Part shown: positions 35,577-45,405 of the stretch, piece after piece
How positions within the stretch are numbered: position 1 is the first letter of the stretch
Layout: every line of letters begins with the position of its first letter
Source: Hyphomicrobium sp.
GTDB taxonomy: Bacteria > Pseudomonadota > Alphaproteobacteria > Rhizobiales > Hyphomicrobiaceae
Reading direction: 5' to 3'
Length of the DNA: 64,000 nt
NCBI GenBank assembly: GCA_022844105.1
Contig: JALHMJ010000006.1
Span: forward strand, 54,110 to 118,109
Translations under genes and position numbers: made by a program
Notes under the pieces: generated by a model
What the model was told of the DNA's origin: nothing
The model's database searches: none
What the model saw: the letters and a program-made list of their open reading frames with translations, nothing else

Positions 35577-36575
35577 TCACAGCGTGCGAAGAAATGCCAC
35601 CAGAGCGGCCCGTTCGTCCGCGTCGAGCTCCAGGCGGCGAATCAAATTCGGCGCCAACGAGGGACGATCGACGCGCTTGCCGGCATAGTGCGCCACCACG
35701 TCCTCAAGTGTCGCCAGTGATCCATCGTGCATATAGGGCGCGGTGCGTGCCACCTGCCGCAACCCTGGTGTTTTAAATGCGGGAATTCCAGGTGTCCCGC
35801 CTGCGATGGCACTTCGCCCGGGATCGCTTGTGGCAAGGCCGATATCGTGAAAGCCATCATCGGTCATGCGCCAACCGCCGTGACAGGAGAGACAGCCGCC
35901 TTTGCCGACGAAAATACGAAAGCCACGCCGCTCGCGTTCGCTCAGCGCGTTTGCGTCACCGCCAATCCAGGCATCAAACCGCGTTTCGGGGGAGACAATC
36001 GTTTTCTCATAAGCCGCTAATGCAGCCAGTATCGAATGTTCAGTGATGCCGGAGTCTTCGGGAAACGCTGCGGAAAACGCGGCGCGCTTGTCGGCACTGC
36101 CGGCGAGCAGTGTTATCGCCCGGTCAAGATCGGCGGCCATTTCGTTTGGAGCGTGCAACGGCTGACGCGCCTGGCGTTCGAGTGTCGATTCGCGGCCATC
36201 CCAGTAAAAGCTCGTCGACCAGGCAAGATTGAACAAATGCGCCGTGTTGCGCTTCAGCGCCGTCCCATCGCGACCGAGAGCTCGCGGCACGTTGTCGGTG
36301 AAGCCGTTTTGCGGCTGATGGCAGGTGGCACAGGAGCGGTCACCATCGCGCGAGAGGCGCGTATCGAAAAACAGCGAGAAGCCCAGGTCCTGCCGCTTTG
36401 CTTCCAGCGGATGCACAGGCGAGGGCGCGGGCCGCGCGAAGATCGACTGCCAGATGGGATCTGGTCCCGCTGCGCTATCGGCAGCCGCACCGGGTGCCAG
36501 AGCCAGCGCGAGCCCCAGCGCGACAAGCGCGGTTCGGACCAAAAAAGTGCGGTGAGTTGATCTCGAAGGCGTCAT
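35577..36575 (-). CDS. Di-haem cytochrome c peroxidase/MauG-family protein
   Basis: The 332-residue periplasmic protein has a signal peptide (about residues 1-32) and two c-type haem sites, CATCH (82-86) and CLSCH in the second half, with the MauG/CcpA-like FSLFFDTRLSRDG, TAHLFNLAWSTSFYWDGR, FKTPGLRQVARTAPYMHDGS and TLEDVVAHY segments. Such proteins reduce hydrogen peroxide or oxidise partner proteins. I chose the ATG at 36575; a GTG at 36593 would add six residues. It is probably monocistronic. Confidence 0.92.
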   Translation of the reverse strand: MTPSRSTHRTFLVRTALVALGLALALAPGAAADSAAGPDPIWQSIFARPAPSPVHPLEAKRQDLGFSLFFDTRLSRDGDRSCATCHQPQNGFTDNVPRALGRDGTALKRNTAHLFNLAWSTSFYWDGRESTLERQARQPLHAPNEMAADLDRAITLLAGSADKRAAFSAAFPEDSGITEHSILAALAAYEKTIVSPETRFDAWIGGDANALSERERRGFRIFVGKGGCLSCHGGWRMTDDGFHDIGLATSDPGRSAIAGGTPGIPAFKTPGLRQVARTAPYMHDGSLATLEDVVAHYAGKRVDRPSLAPNLIRRLELDADERAALVAFLRTL

Positions 36576-36634
36576 ACAAGCCACTCTTAGCACATGATTT
36601 TCCCGAGCCGCACTGCCCCAATCGTCGCCCGAAT

Positions 36635-37246
36635 TCAGGCGCGGACATCGTCGTCGTCGGTTTCCCCGATGGCTGACTGATAGACTTCATAGGCCGATCC
36701 GGAATTGAGCACAGCGATCCCCAGTCCGACGACAAGATCGGGCCATAACGAGCCAGTCGCCGCGGTGGCTGCTCCAGCCGCGATGATCGCGATATTGACG
36801 GCAACGTCGTTGCGCGCCGACAGGAACGCGGCCAGCGACAGACTGCCACCATGATGGCGCACACGCGACAACAGCAGCGCGCAAATGGCATTGACGAAAA
36901 GCGCGCCAAGTCCGGCGAGTGTCAGAAGCACCGGATCGGGAACCGACGGGGCGGAGATTTTTTCCCACGCGGTGTAGAGCGCGGCCAGACCTGGCACCAG
37001 AAGACACAAGGCCAGAATGAGACCGACGACGCGGCGGCGCGCTGCACTCCACCCCAGCGCGACGAGCACTAGAAAATTGATCGTCGCATCCTCGAGGAAG
37101 TCGATGCTGTCGGCATAGAGCGCCACCGAGCCGATCGCGAGCGCGACCGTGAACTCGACAAAAAAGTAGCTCAAGTTCAGCGCGGCGACGCCGGCGACCG
37201 TACGTTTGAGCGCCGTGCGATCGGCATCGGGCGTCAATTCAGCCAA
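36635..37246 (-). CDS. Short cation-diffusion-facilitator-type transporter
   Basis: The 203-residue membrane protein has about six helices and no C-terminal cytosolic domain. The TM2 metal site reads ADSIDFLED (DxxxD) and the TM5 site reads SARNDVAVN, so the usual His ligand is absent at both. A short subfamily of CDF-like 'cation transporters' shows this pattern. The metal is not predictable. It is about 60 bases upstream of the peroxidase gene on the same strand. Confidence 0.8.
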   Translation of the reverse strand: MAELTPDADRTALKRTVAGVAALNLSYFFVEFTVALAIGSVALYADSIDFLEDATINFLVLVALGWSAARRRVVGLILALCLLVPGLAALYTAWEKISAPSVPDPVLLTLAGLGALFVNAICALLLSRVRHHGGSLSLAAFLSARNDVAVNIAIIAAGAATAATGSLWPDLVVGLGIAVLNSGSAYEVYQSAIGETDDDDVRA

Positions 37247-37464
37247 TCGCTGCTCCCGGCTATACCCTGGCCCTGTAGCCTGCCGCTCTTACGGGATCAG
37301 CAGGCCATTCGCAATCGCCCGGCACATCCCGTGAAGCTATCGCCGCCCGATTGCCACGTAGATTGGAGCCAAAAAAGCTCTACCGCAGCCGCGAGGCCGC
37401 CCCGTTGCGCCCGGCAGTGGTTTGGTGTCCAACCAGCCGGTCAACCTCTGCGAGCCGGATTGTC

Positions 37465-39045
37465 ATGACGCCCGCGATCTTCAACGCCGCCGCCTGCCGT
37501 ATGTCGCTGTTTGGCGCGTTGCGCGATGCAGCGCGGCGTCACGGGGCGGGCAAGGTCATTCTTGAGGATGTCGAGCGGCAGCCCCTGACTTATGGCCGGC
37601 TCATCCTGGGGAGCCTTGTCCTTGGCCGACGACTGAAAATGGAGACGCTGCCCGGTCAGGCGACGGGACTTTTGCTGCCAAACGTCAATGCGTTGGTCTT
37701 GTCGCTGTTCGGGCTCAATGCCTTCGGGCGCACGGTGGGTTTATTGAACTTCACTGCAGGGGCACGCAACATCCAGTCCGCGATCAAAACCGGGCCGTTG
37801 CCGGTGGTCGTTACATCGCGCCGGTTTGTCGAAACGGCAAAGCTCGACGACCTTGTCGATGCGATCGGTGAAACAGAGTGGATGCCTGGCCGTACAGGTC
37901 GAGTCGTTTATCTGGAAGACATCCGTAAGGGGATCAGCCGAACCGACAAGCTGATTGGTCTTGCCGGTTCACTGGCCCCAACTTTTGCAACGTCACCGCA
38001 GAAGCCCGGCGATATCGCTGTCATGCTTTTCACATCCGGCACCGAGGGCGCGCCAAAGGGCGTGGCGTTGACGAATACCAACCTCGTTGCGAACGCGCGG
38101 CAGATCTTTCAACATGCGACAGGGGCCCTGTCGGCTGCCGACACGGCGCTCAATCCGCTGCCGATGTTCCATTCCTTCGGGCTGACGGCGGGAACGCTAA
38201 TGCCGTTGCTCAGCGGGATGCGAACGGTCCTCTATCCCAGTCCGCTGCACTACAAGCAGATCCCGAAACTGATGAAAGAAACAAAGTCGACGCTACTGTT
38301 TTCAACCGACACGTTTTTGCAAGGTTACGCGCGTGCGGGCGACGAGGGCGACACGGACACGCTGCGCTACGTTGTGGCTGGAGCGGAACGGGTGAAAGAT
38401 GCGACGCGCGAAATTTGGGGCCGCAGTGGGACTGAAATTCTGGAGGGGTACGGGGCGACCGAATGTTCCCCGGTCATCTCGTGCAATCTCCCGGATCACA
38501 AGCGGCATGGCAGCGTTGGCCGGGTGCTGCCGGGAATCGAGACCAGACTCTCGCCGGTCGAAGGGATCAGCGACGGGGGACGGTTGCAGGTACGCGGGCC
38601 CAACGTCATGGCGGGCTATATTCTGCCGAATGCGCCGGGCTTAATCGTCCCGCCTGCCGGTGGCTGGCACGACACGGGCGATATTGTGACAATCGAGGAT
38701 GGCTACATCTTCATTCGCGGCCGGGCGAAGCGTTTTGCGAAAATCGGCGGAGAAATGATTTCACTGGCAGCCGTCGAGGCGATGGCATCGGGATTGTGGC
38801 CCGACAACACGCACGTCTGTGTGTCGCTGCCGGACGCGCGCCGCGGCGAAAGTCTCGTGCTCGTGACGGACAAGCCCGACGCCGACAAAGCTGCTCTGTC
38901 AGCTTATGCGCGTGAACAGGGCGTTGCCGAACTGTGGGTGCCGAAAGCCCTGCTCGTGACACAACAGATTCCCATCCTCGGATCGGGCAAAGTCGACTAC
39001 GCGGCGACCCTTGAAAAGGCACGCGAAGCACGGCCTCTCCTTTAA
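37465..39045 (+). CDS. AMP-dependent acyl ligase (acyl-ACP synthetase-like)
   Basis: The 526-residue adenylate-forming enzyme has the P-loop-like FTSGTEGAPKG, the PMFHSFGLTAGT segment, EGYGATECSP, WHDTGDIV, and the C-terminal catalytic lysine region ILGSGKVDY. It resembles the ligase half of E. coli Aas, which activates fatty acids for lysophospholipid reacylation, but the N-terminal acyltransferase half is missing. I chose the start at 37465; the frame continues upstream without similarity. A transporter gene follows 26 bases later. Confidence 0.85.
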   Translation: MTPAIFNAAACRMSLFGALRDAARRHGAGKVILEDVERQPLTYGRLILGSLVLGRRLKMETLPGQATGLLLPNVNALVLSLFGLNAFGRTVGLLNFTAGARNIQSAIKTGPLPVVVTSRRFVETAKLDDLVDAIGETEWMPGRTGRVVYLEDIRKGISRTDKLIGLAGSLAPTFATSPQKPGDIAVMLFTSGTEGAPKGVALTNTNLVANARQIFQHATGALSAADTALNPLPMFHSFGLTAGTLMPLLSGMRTVLYPSPLHYKQIPKLMKETKSTLLFSTDTFLQGYARAGDEGDTDTLRYVVAGAERVKDATREIWGRSGTEILEGYGATECSPVISCNLPDHKRHGSVGRVLPGIETRLSPVEGISDGGRLQVRGPNVMAGYILPNAPGLIVPPAGGWHDTGDIVTIEDGYIFIRGRAKRFAKIGGEMISLAAVEAMASGLWPDNTHVCVSLPDARRGESLVLVTDKPDADKAALSAYAREQGVAELWVPKALLVTQQIPILGSGKVDYAATLEKAREARPLL

Positions 39046-39071
39046 CCCAGAACAGAAGACATCCCCATTGC

Positions 39072-40577
39072 ATGAGCGAGAGCAGCCTTCCCGAGCCCAT
39101 TGGCGCGCGCGTGTACGAGCTTCTTTCGCGGGCGCTTCTGGCGCCGATCGGCGCCTTCCGATGGAATTATCTCCCCCTTCTGATGGTCTATTTCGCATAC
39201 GGCGCGCTCGGCATCATCGCGATTGCGGACAGCTTCTGGGTCAAAAAGGAATTGTCGCTGTCGGCGGCGGCTCTGGCGCACCTTGGCGTCTGGCTCACGC
39301 TGCCGTGGGCGGTGAAGATGGTGTTTGGAGAGCTCGTCGATACCGTTCAATTGTTCGGTTCCCGCCGCCGCGGATACGTTTTTTTGGGAGCGGGCCTGAT
39401 CGCGGCCGGGCTCATCATGCTGGCGGGCGCTGCCGGAAACTGGATCACGTTTGCACCGCCGGAGCAGATTTATATTACGGCGCAGATCATCACGGTCATC
39501 GGTGTTGTGCTGCAGGACGTCGTCGCTGACGCCATGAGCACGGAAGTCGTGCCGCGCACGCATGCCGACGGCTCTGCGCGTGAACAACGCGAAATCGATC
39601 ATGATCTTGGCATGGTGCAGATCCTCGGCCGGCTGGCGCTGTCGTTCGGGGCGTTGTCGGTTGCGGGGCTTGCCGGCTATCTGGCGAACACGATGCCATA
39701 CGAAACCGTGTTTCTGATCGGGCTTGCCGTGCCGGCGATTTCAGCCAGCGGCGCACTCATGGTCAAACTTGAGAGCAGTGAAAGCCGGCCGACGGATTGG
39801 CGCATTCTCGGGGGCGGTTTGGCCTTTGGTGCAGTAACCGTTTTGATTGCCTATCTCGGCGTCCCCTACGCCCAGGAAATCACGTTTGTCCTGTCGCTGA
39901 TGGTCATTATTGCGATGCTGCACCGTGTCACCGCCGACATCGCGCCCGACACGCGCCGCACGATCATGTATGCGGCGCTCATCATTTTCTTTTTCCGCGC
40001 CGTTCCGGGAGTTGGCGAAGGCTACCGCTGGTTCACGATCGATGTGCTGGGTTTCGACGAAACGTTCTATGGCGTGCTCGGTCAGATCGGCGCGGCCATT
40101 GCGCTGATCGCGGCGTGGCTCTTGTCCGATGCGATCACCCGCGTTCCAGTGGCTCGCGTTCTCCTGTGGCTGACCGTTGCCGGCGGCATCCTGTCGATCC
40201 CGACCCTGCTGCTCGTCTACCGCCTCGATCTTTGGACGCAGGAGACGTTCGGTTTTGGCGCCCGCACCATCGCGCTGATCGATGCGGCCGCAACCTCACC
40301 CTTGGCGCAACTCAGCATGGTCCCATTGCTGACCCTGATTGCGATCTATGCACCGCCGGCCAAGCGGGCGGTGTGGTTCGCGCTCATGGCGTCGTTCCTA
40401 AATCTGGCGCTGATCGCGGGACAGCTGGCAACGAAGTATCTCAACGGCATTTTCCTCATCGAGCGCGGGAACTATGCCGACCTGCCGGCTCTCGTCGTGA
40501 CTGTCGTGATCTTGGGAGTCGCTATCCCACTCGCGGCCATCATGCGATTCGGCGGCCACATCCGGAGTAGCGGGTAA
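39072..40577 (+). CDS. MFS transporter of the BT1/folate-biopterin type
   Basis: The 501-residue protein has about twelve to fourteen helices. LGVWLTLPWAVKMVFGELVD followed by FGSRRRGYVFLGA matches the BT1-like group of alphaproteobacterial MFS carriers, and VLQDVVADAMSTE is its second signature. Family members move folates, pterins or unknown substrates. Pairing with an acyl ligase recalls the LplT-Aas pair, where the carrier moves lysophospholipid, but LplT is a different subgroup, so this is only an analogy. Confidence 0.8.
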   Translation: MSESSLPEPIGARVYELLSRALLAPIGAFRWNYLPLLMVYFAYGALGIIAIADSFWVKKELSLSAAALAHLGVWLTLPWAVKMVFGELVDTVQLFGSRRRGYVFLGAGLIAAGLIMLAGAAGNWITFAPPEQIYITAQIITVIGVVLQDVVADAMSTEVVPRTHADGSAREQREIDHDLGMVQILGRLALSFGALSVAGLAGYLANTMPYETVFLIGLAVPAISASGALMVKLESSESRPTDWRILGGGLAFGAVTVLIAYLGVPYAQEITFVLSLMVIIAMLHRVTADIAPDTRRTIMYAALIIFFFRAVPGVGEGYRWFTIDVLGFDETFYGVLGQIGAAIALIAAWLLSDAITRVPVARVLLWLTVAGGILSIPTLLLVYRLDLWTQETFGFGARTIALIDAAATSPLAQLSMVPLLTLIAIYAPPAKRAVWFALMASFLNLALIAGQLATKYLNGIFLIERGNYADLPALVVTVVILGVAIPLAAIMRFGGHIRSSG

Positions 40578-40818
40578 TACTCGCTCGGAACGTGGCATCT
40601 GCACCACGCCCAGCCTAAGAAATAGTTATGCGGACGCGCCTCTCTTGACCCCTGCCGCACACTCTTCCAATGATCTCCCGCTGGGGGCCTCCGGGCTTGC
40701 GGCGGACCTTGACGGGACAAGCTCCGCCGCGGCGTCATGTGATGCAACCAGAGACGCGGACACGCGTTTCGACCACGGAATTGCCGATACGCCGCGCGCG
40801 TCAGGGGACATCACCGAC

Positions 40819-41016
40819 ATGACTGGTCAGCTTCAGGGTTCCGGCGGAGACACCGTGACCAACTCACCCCGGCTGCTGGACGCGCGATGGGCCTTGCGCA
40901 GGGCCTTTTTTGGGCTGGCGATCCTCACCGTCGGAATCGCGGGCATGGCGTGGTTGACGCACGCTTCAATCAATCCCGCATTGGAAACGCCGGCCGTCGC
41001 TCAGACCTCGCCATAA
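40819..41016 (+). CDS. Small single-helix hypothetical protein
   Basis: A frame open from a TTG at 40645 encodes a polar N-terminal stretch and then one membrane helix (FFGLAILTVGIAGMAWL). The ATG at 40819, with AGGGGA ten bases upstream, gives 65 residues and is my preferred start; a GTG at 40855 is also possible. No family is recognised. Confidence 0.45.
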   Translation: MTGQLQGSGGDTVTNSPRLLDARWALRRAFFGLAILTVGIAGMAWLTHASINPALETPAVAQTSP

Positions 41017-41121
41017 GGCCTGGTTGCTGCGGATCTTTTGGTGGTCCGGTCCGCCATTCCCTTTGCGCTGCGAACCTTTGGCCGATAGGCTGAGCCTTGT
41101 TGCTGAAAAGACGAGGTTACG

Positions 41122-41397
41122 ATGCCGACTCCGGAGTTCCTTCAGCTCATCGTCGTCGCCGTCTTTGCCGGATACGTCGGGTATCTGCTGGGCCGCGCCA
41201 GTGTAAAGTCAGGCGCCGAGCCGGGTGCATCGGCTTCTCCCTTGCCCGCGCCCGCAGACGATCCGGAGGCTGCAGGCCGGGCATCCGCCCCACCGGCTGC
41301 GGGAGCCGGAAGTGGAGGGTTGCCTACGCGCCAGCCGCCACGGCGGTCGTCCGCGCCGCCGCCAGCCGCCGCCGGCCTGATGAAGCGCGACGACTAA
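41122..41397 (+). CDS. Small membrane-anchored Pro/Ala-rich protein
   Basis: The 91-residue protein has an N-terminal membrane helix (LQLIVVAVFAGYVGYLLG) and a Pro/Ala/Gly/Arg-rich tail that should be disordered. GAGG lies five bases before the ATG, which supports it as a real gene. Function is unknown. Confidence 0.6.
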   Translation: MPTPEFLQLIVVAVFAGYVGYLLGRASVKSGAEPGASASPLPAPADDPEAAGRASAPPAAGAGSGGLPTRQPPRRSSAPPPAAAGLMKRDD

Positions 41398-41647
41398 CCT
41401 CGACATGATGTGCAGAAATATCAACGTCGCACGGCAACTTGCGTTCAAGTTGTGGCTTCATCATCGAGCAGCTTGAACGGCGCCACAACTGACGTATCAT
41501 CGTCTTGCCTCAACGGTCCTGCAGGCTGGAAGCTTGAAGCTGTGTTGGCTCGATCGGGAGGGCGGAGCGGCCCTCGAGCCTGTCGGGTGAGGGAAACAGG
41601 CGTCGGACCGGCAAAGCCGGACGCGCACGGCGAGCCAAGGACGGGCT

Positions 41648-42394
41648 ATGAGCGAGCAGCGAAAGCACTTTCCTGAGTTCTACGTCACCGCCGCGCAACC
41701 GTGCCCGTATCTCCAAGGACGGCTGGAACGCAAACTCTTCACCCACCTCACGTCCGACAAGCAGCCGGCATTGGTCGACAATCTTTTGCGCGGAGGGTTC
41801 CGACGCAGCCAGAACATCGCCTACATGCCGTACTGCGAAGGCTGTCATGCCTGCGTATCCGTGCGCGTCGTGGTCGATGCATTTCGTCCGTCCGCTTCGA
41901 TGCGGCGGGTGTCTGCAGAAAACATCGATCTCGTTGCGCGTCGCGTTGCCACGCAACCGAGCTCCGAACAATTCAGTCTCTTCCGCCGCTATATTGATGC
42001 CCGTCACGCCGATGGCGGCATGGCCGACATGAGCGCACTGGATTACGCGCTGATGGTGGAGGAAAGCGTCATCGAAACAACGATCACCGAATACCGCGTC
42101 AAGCCGGTGGACGGCGCGTTGTCCTCTGATCCCACGCGCTGGCCACTTGCGGCCGCGGCCCTATGCGACCAGCTCTCCGACGGCATTTCGATGGTCTATT
42201 CGTTCTACGAGCCGACCGAGGGTGGCCGTGGCCTTGGCACCTATATGATCCTGGAGACGATCGAGTATGCGCGGAGCCTCGGGCTACCCTACGTCTATCT
42301 CGGTTACTGGATAGAGGGCTCGCGCAAGATGAATTACAAGACGCGCTTCCTGCCGCAGGAACGCCTGGGTCCTAACGGCTGGGAACGGGTCTGA
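41648..42394 (+). CDS. bpt: Aspartate/glutamate leucyltransferase (N-degron)
   Basis: Bpt transfers Leu from leucyl-tRNA to N-terminal Asp or Glu of proteins, marking them for ClpS-ClpAP. The 248-residue protein has PCPYL near the N-terminus, the GFRRSQNIAYMPYCEGCHACVSVR motif with its cysteine cluster, VYSFYEPTEGGRGLGTYMILE in the GNAT-like core, and GYWIEGSRKMNYK. It ends five bases from the convergent gene at 42400. Confidence 0.95.
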   Translation: MSEQRKHFPEFYVTAAQPCPYLQGRLERKLFTHLTSDKQPALVDNLLRGGFRRSQNIAYMPYCEGCHACVSVRVVVDAFRPSASMRRVSAENIDLVARRVATQPSSEQFSLFRRYIDARHADGGMADMSALDYALMVEESVIETTITEYRVKPVDGALSSDPTRWPLAAAALCDQLSDGISMVYSFYEPTEGGRGLGTYMILETIEYARSLGLPYVYLGYWIEGSRKMNYKTRFLPQERLGPNGWERV

Positions 42395-42399
42395 ATTCG

Positions 42400-42930
42400 T
42401 CAAGGTCCGAGTTCGGCATCGATCTTGCGAAACATGTAGGTCCACTTGGCGTTCTGCGTATCAACGAGTTCGCTCATGTGGCCGCGCAAGACCTGGTAGA
42501 GGCTGCAATCGGGCGTGGCGGAAGCGCTGCCCTCATCGCCCATCGACGCGATCCAATTCAAGAGCTCGTTCGTCTTGCGGTCGTAGGCGTCGATCGCGTC
42601 GTCCTTAACATATGGCACCGCTTCCTTCAGGAACTGGTCATCGGTCCACGCCTTCTTGGCTTTAAGCGTGCGCAGTTTTTCCTGAAATCGGGGCCGGTTC
42701 TGGATATTGAGATCGCGCAGCGCCGCGGCCGACTGATCGACGACGGTTTCGAAGTCTTTTTTTACACAGGCTGCCGGTGCGGCGCCGGCCGGCGGCGGGG
42801 GAGACGGCTGACCAACCGCTGGGTTCTGCGCCGACGCACTCTGCTGCTGAATGGCCATGAGCCCGGCCAGCGCAGCGAACGCGACCCTCAATCGACCCGT
42901 CGCTGTTCGGCGATCCGTCAACACACCCAT
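42400..42930 (-). CDS. Secreted hypothetical protein
   Basis: The 176-residue protein has a signal peptide (AFAALAGLMAI to SASAQ), a Pro/Ala-rich segment, then a helical domain with CVKKDFETVVDQSAAALRDLN and a second Cys in PDCSLYQVL. The two Cys may form a disulphide. Similar proteins are widespread in Hyphomicrobiales without an assigned role. No operon partner is obvious; parC starts 80 bases downstream of its end on the same strand only at a distance. Confidence 0.7.
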   Translation of the reverse strand: MGVLTDRRTATGRLRVAFAALAGLMAIQQQSASAQNPAVGQPSPPPPAGAAPAACVKKDFETVVDQSAAALRDLNIQNRPRFQEKLRTLKAKKAWTDDQFLKEAVPYVKDDAIDAYDRKTNELLNWIASMGDEGSASATPDCSLYQVLRGHMSELVDTQNAKWTYMFRKIDAELGP

Positions 42931-43010
42931 TCACGTTTCGTAGCGAGCCCCTGAGGGCATGACAAGGGCGAGGAGGGAAACACTCCTACTTTCCGGCCAG
43001 TGGCTGTTGA

Positions 43011-45263
43011 TCAGAACGACGGGCCGAACTTGTTGGACCGCGGGAAGCCTTTTGGCACCACGTGCCCGGCCTGGGCCCGCTCGCCGACCCACTCCTTCAG
43101 CTCGCTCCACGGCAGTGTGAAGGTTCGGCCGGCGCTATCGAGCCAGGTCAATCCGTCTTTCTTGTTGAACACGCGGATGTCGGACAAGCCGCCATCCTTG
43201 AAGCGTTGCAAGATCGTCCCCTTGCCGCGGGTCATCTCATTCACGTCCTCAAGCTTGAAGACGAGCATCTTGCGGTTCTCGCCGATGGTGGCGACCATAT
43301 CGCCGTCGGCGGGCACGACAACGGCGGCCTCTTCGTCGTCAGCAACGTTGAGGATCTGCTTGCCCTTACGGGTCGAGGCCACGACTTCGTCTTCGGGTAT
43401 GAGGAACCCGTAGCCGCCGCTCGAAGCAACGATCAGCTTGCGGGCCGGATCGTGGACGAAGAATTCCACGAAGTCGTGGTTCTCCTCCAAATCCACCATG
43501 AGCCGCACCGGCTCACCATGGCCCCGACCACCGGGAAGCACGTTCGCATCGAGCGTAAAGAAGCGGCCATTGGTTGCGAAGAGAATGAGCTTATCGGTCG
43601 TCATGGCCTGGACGGCCTGCTTCAATGCATCGCCCTGCTTGAATTCGAGTTTCGACAGATCATCGTGATGGCCGCGCATGGCGCGTATCCAACCCTTTTC
43701 GGACAGGATGACTGTGATCGGTTCCTTCTCGGCCAGCGCTTCGTCAAGATCGACGGTTATTTCCGGGGCTTCGGCGAAAGAAGAACGGCGGCGGCCCAGC
43801 TCGGTCTTTTTCGAATAGCGATCTCGCGTGGATTTGACTTCTTCCGCAATGCGCTCCCACTGCAGGTCGTCCGATTTCAGGAGCTGCTGCAGCTGGCGCT
43901 TTTCCTTCGACAGCTTGTCGTGCTCCGCCTTGATCTCGACTTCCTCAAGCCGCGACAAGCTTTTCAAGCGCAGGTTCAGGATTGCTTCGGCCTGGACATC
44001 CGTCAATTTGAAGCGTGCGATCAATGTCTGCTTGGGCTCATCCTCGAAGCGGACGATGCGGATGACCTCATCGAGGTTGAGGAATGCGATCAGGTAGCCA
44101 TCGAGCACCTCAAGGCGGTGTTCGATTTTCTTGAGGCGATATTGCGAGCGGCGGACCAGCACGTCGACGCGATGCTCAAGCCATTGCTGGAGCACATCCT
44201 TGAGGCTGAGCACGTTGGGGATTTGGCCGCCCGAGAGGACGTTCATGTTGAGGCCGAAGCGGATTTCGAGTTCCGTTGCGCGGAACATGCTTTCCATCAG
44301 CAGCAACGGATCGATGATGCGGGTTTTCGGTTCGAGGATGAGGCGGACTTCCTCGGCACTTTCGTCGCGAACATCGCCGAGCAGCTGCAGCTTCTTTTCG
44401 GTCATCAGCTCGGCGATCTTCTCGACGAGCTTGGCCTTCTGCACCTGATAGGGAATTTCCGTCACGACGATCTGATAGCCGCCGCGGCCAGTCTCTTCCT
44501 TGTACCATTTCGCACGCAGGCGAAAGCCGCCACGTCCGGTCCGATAGGCTTCAAGAATTTCCGCCCGCGGCTCCACGATCACGCCGCCGGTCGGGAAATC
44601 AGGACCGGGCACGAACTCGACGAGTTTTTCCACCGTGGCGTTCGGATGCTTGATGAGATGCAGGAGTGCTGCGCACAGTTCATCGACGTTGTGCGGGGGA
44701 ATGTTGGTTGCCATGCCGACCGCGATGCCGGCGGAACCGTTGGCGAGTAGATTTGGGAATGCAGCAGGGAGAACGGAGGGTTCCTGTTCACGCCCGTCGT
44801 AGTTCGGCCGGAACTCGACCGTGTCTTCGTCGATCCCGTCGAGAAGTTCGGCTGCCACGGTGGTCAGGCGGGCTTCCGTGTAGCGGTCGGCGGCGGGGTT
44901 ATCGCCATCAATGTTGCCGAAGTTGCCCTGGCCGTCGACGAGCGGATAGCGGACGGCGAAATCCTGTGCGAGGCGGGCCAGCGCGTCGTAGATCGCCTGG
45001 TTGCCGTGCGGATGGTAGTTACCCATCGTCTCGCCGACGATCTTGGCGCACTTGCGATAGCCGCCCTCCGGATCGAGGCCGAGTTGGCGCATGGCATAGA
45101 GGATACGCCGGTGCACCGGCTTCAGGCCGTCGCGGACGTCGGGCAGCGCCCGATGCATGATCGTGGATAAGGCATAGGCCAGGTAGCGTTCCTCGAGCGC
45201 GTCCTTCAGATTGACGGGCTCGATGGGGCCTTCGCCGGTGGGCGGAATCGATTGCTTGGTCAT
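43011..45263 (-). CDS. parC: DNA topoisomerase IV subunit A
   Basis: ParC is the DNA-cleaving subunit that decatenates sister chromosomes. The 750-residue protein has the winged-helix opening [28 protein letters not shown], the catalytic Tyr in DRYTEARLT, and a C-terminal beta-propeller that is shorter than in GyrA and lacks the GyrA box, which favours ParC over GyrA. It is divergent from the CAP gene. Confidence 0.95.
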   Translation of the reverse strand: MTKQSIPPTGEGPIEPVNLKDALEERYLAYALSTIMHRALPDVRDGLKPVHRRILYAMRQLGLDPEGGYRKCAKIVGETMGNYHPHGNQAIYDALARLAQDFAVRYPLVDGQGNFGNIDGDNPAADRYTEARLTTVAAELLDGIDEDTVEFRPNYDGREQEPSVLPAAFPNLLANGSAGIAVGMATNIPPHNVDELCAALLHLIKHPNATVEKLVEFVPGPDFPTGGVIVEPRAEILEAYRTGRGGFRLRAKWYKEETGRGGYQIVVTEIPYQVQKAKLVEKIAELMTEKKLQLLGDVRDESAEEVRLILEPKTRIIDPLLLMESMFRATELEIRFGLNMNVLSGGQIPNVLSLKDVLQQWLEHRVDVLVRRSQYRLKKIEHRLEVLDGYLIAFLNLDEVIRIVRFEDEPKQTLIARFKLTDVQAEAILNLRLKSLSRLEEVEIKAEHDKLSKEKRQLQQLLKSDDLQWERIAEEVKSTRDRYSKKTELGRRRSSFAEAPEITVDLDEALAEKEPITVILSEKGWIRAMRGHHDDLSKLEFKQGDALKQAVQAMTTDKLILFATNGRFFTLDANVLPGGRGHGEPVRLMVDLEENHDFVEFFVHDPARKLIVASSGGYGFLIPEDEVVASTRKGKQILNVADDEEAAVVVPADGDMVATIGENRKMLVFKLEDVNEMTRGKGTILQRFKDGGLSDIRVFNKKDGLTWLDSAGRTFTLPWSELKEWVGERAQAGHVVPKGFPRSNKFGPSF

Positions 45264-45405
45264 GGGGCGTGGTTACTGGACACAGCCTCGGCCCTCAAGT
45301 GCCGGGCCGCCACATCCCCAGATCTTGAACCCCTCTGCTACCGATTTTTGCCAAGTTTTTCGCGTTCTTGTACCCTACGGCCCACAAACGACGAGAGTTC
45401 AGCCC

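Noticed and set aside
43062-44750. Plus-strand frame (562 codons) opposite parC
   Set aside because: parC is unmistakable on the minus strand, including the catalytic Tyr motif. The opposite frame is a codon-bias shadow.
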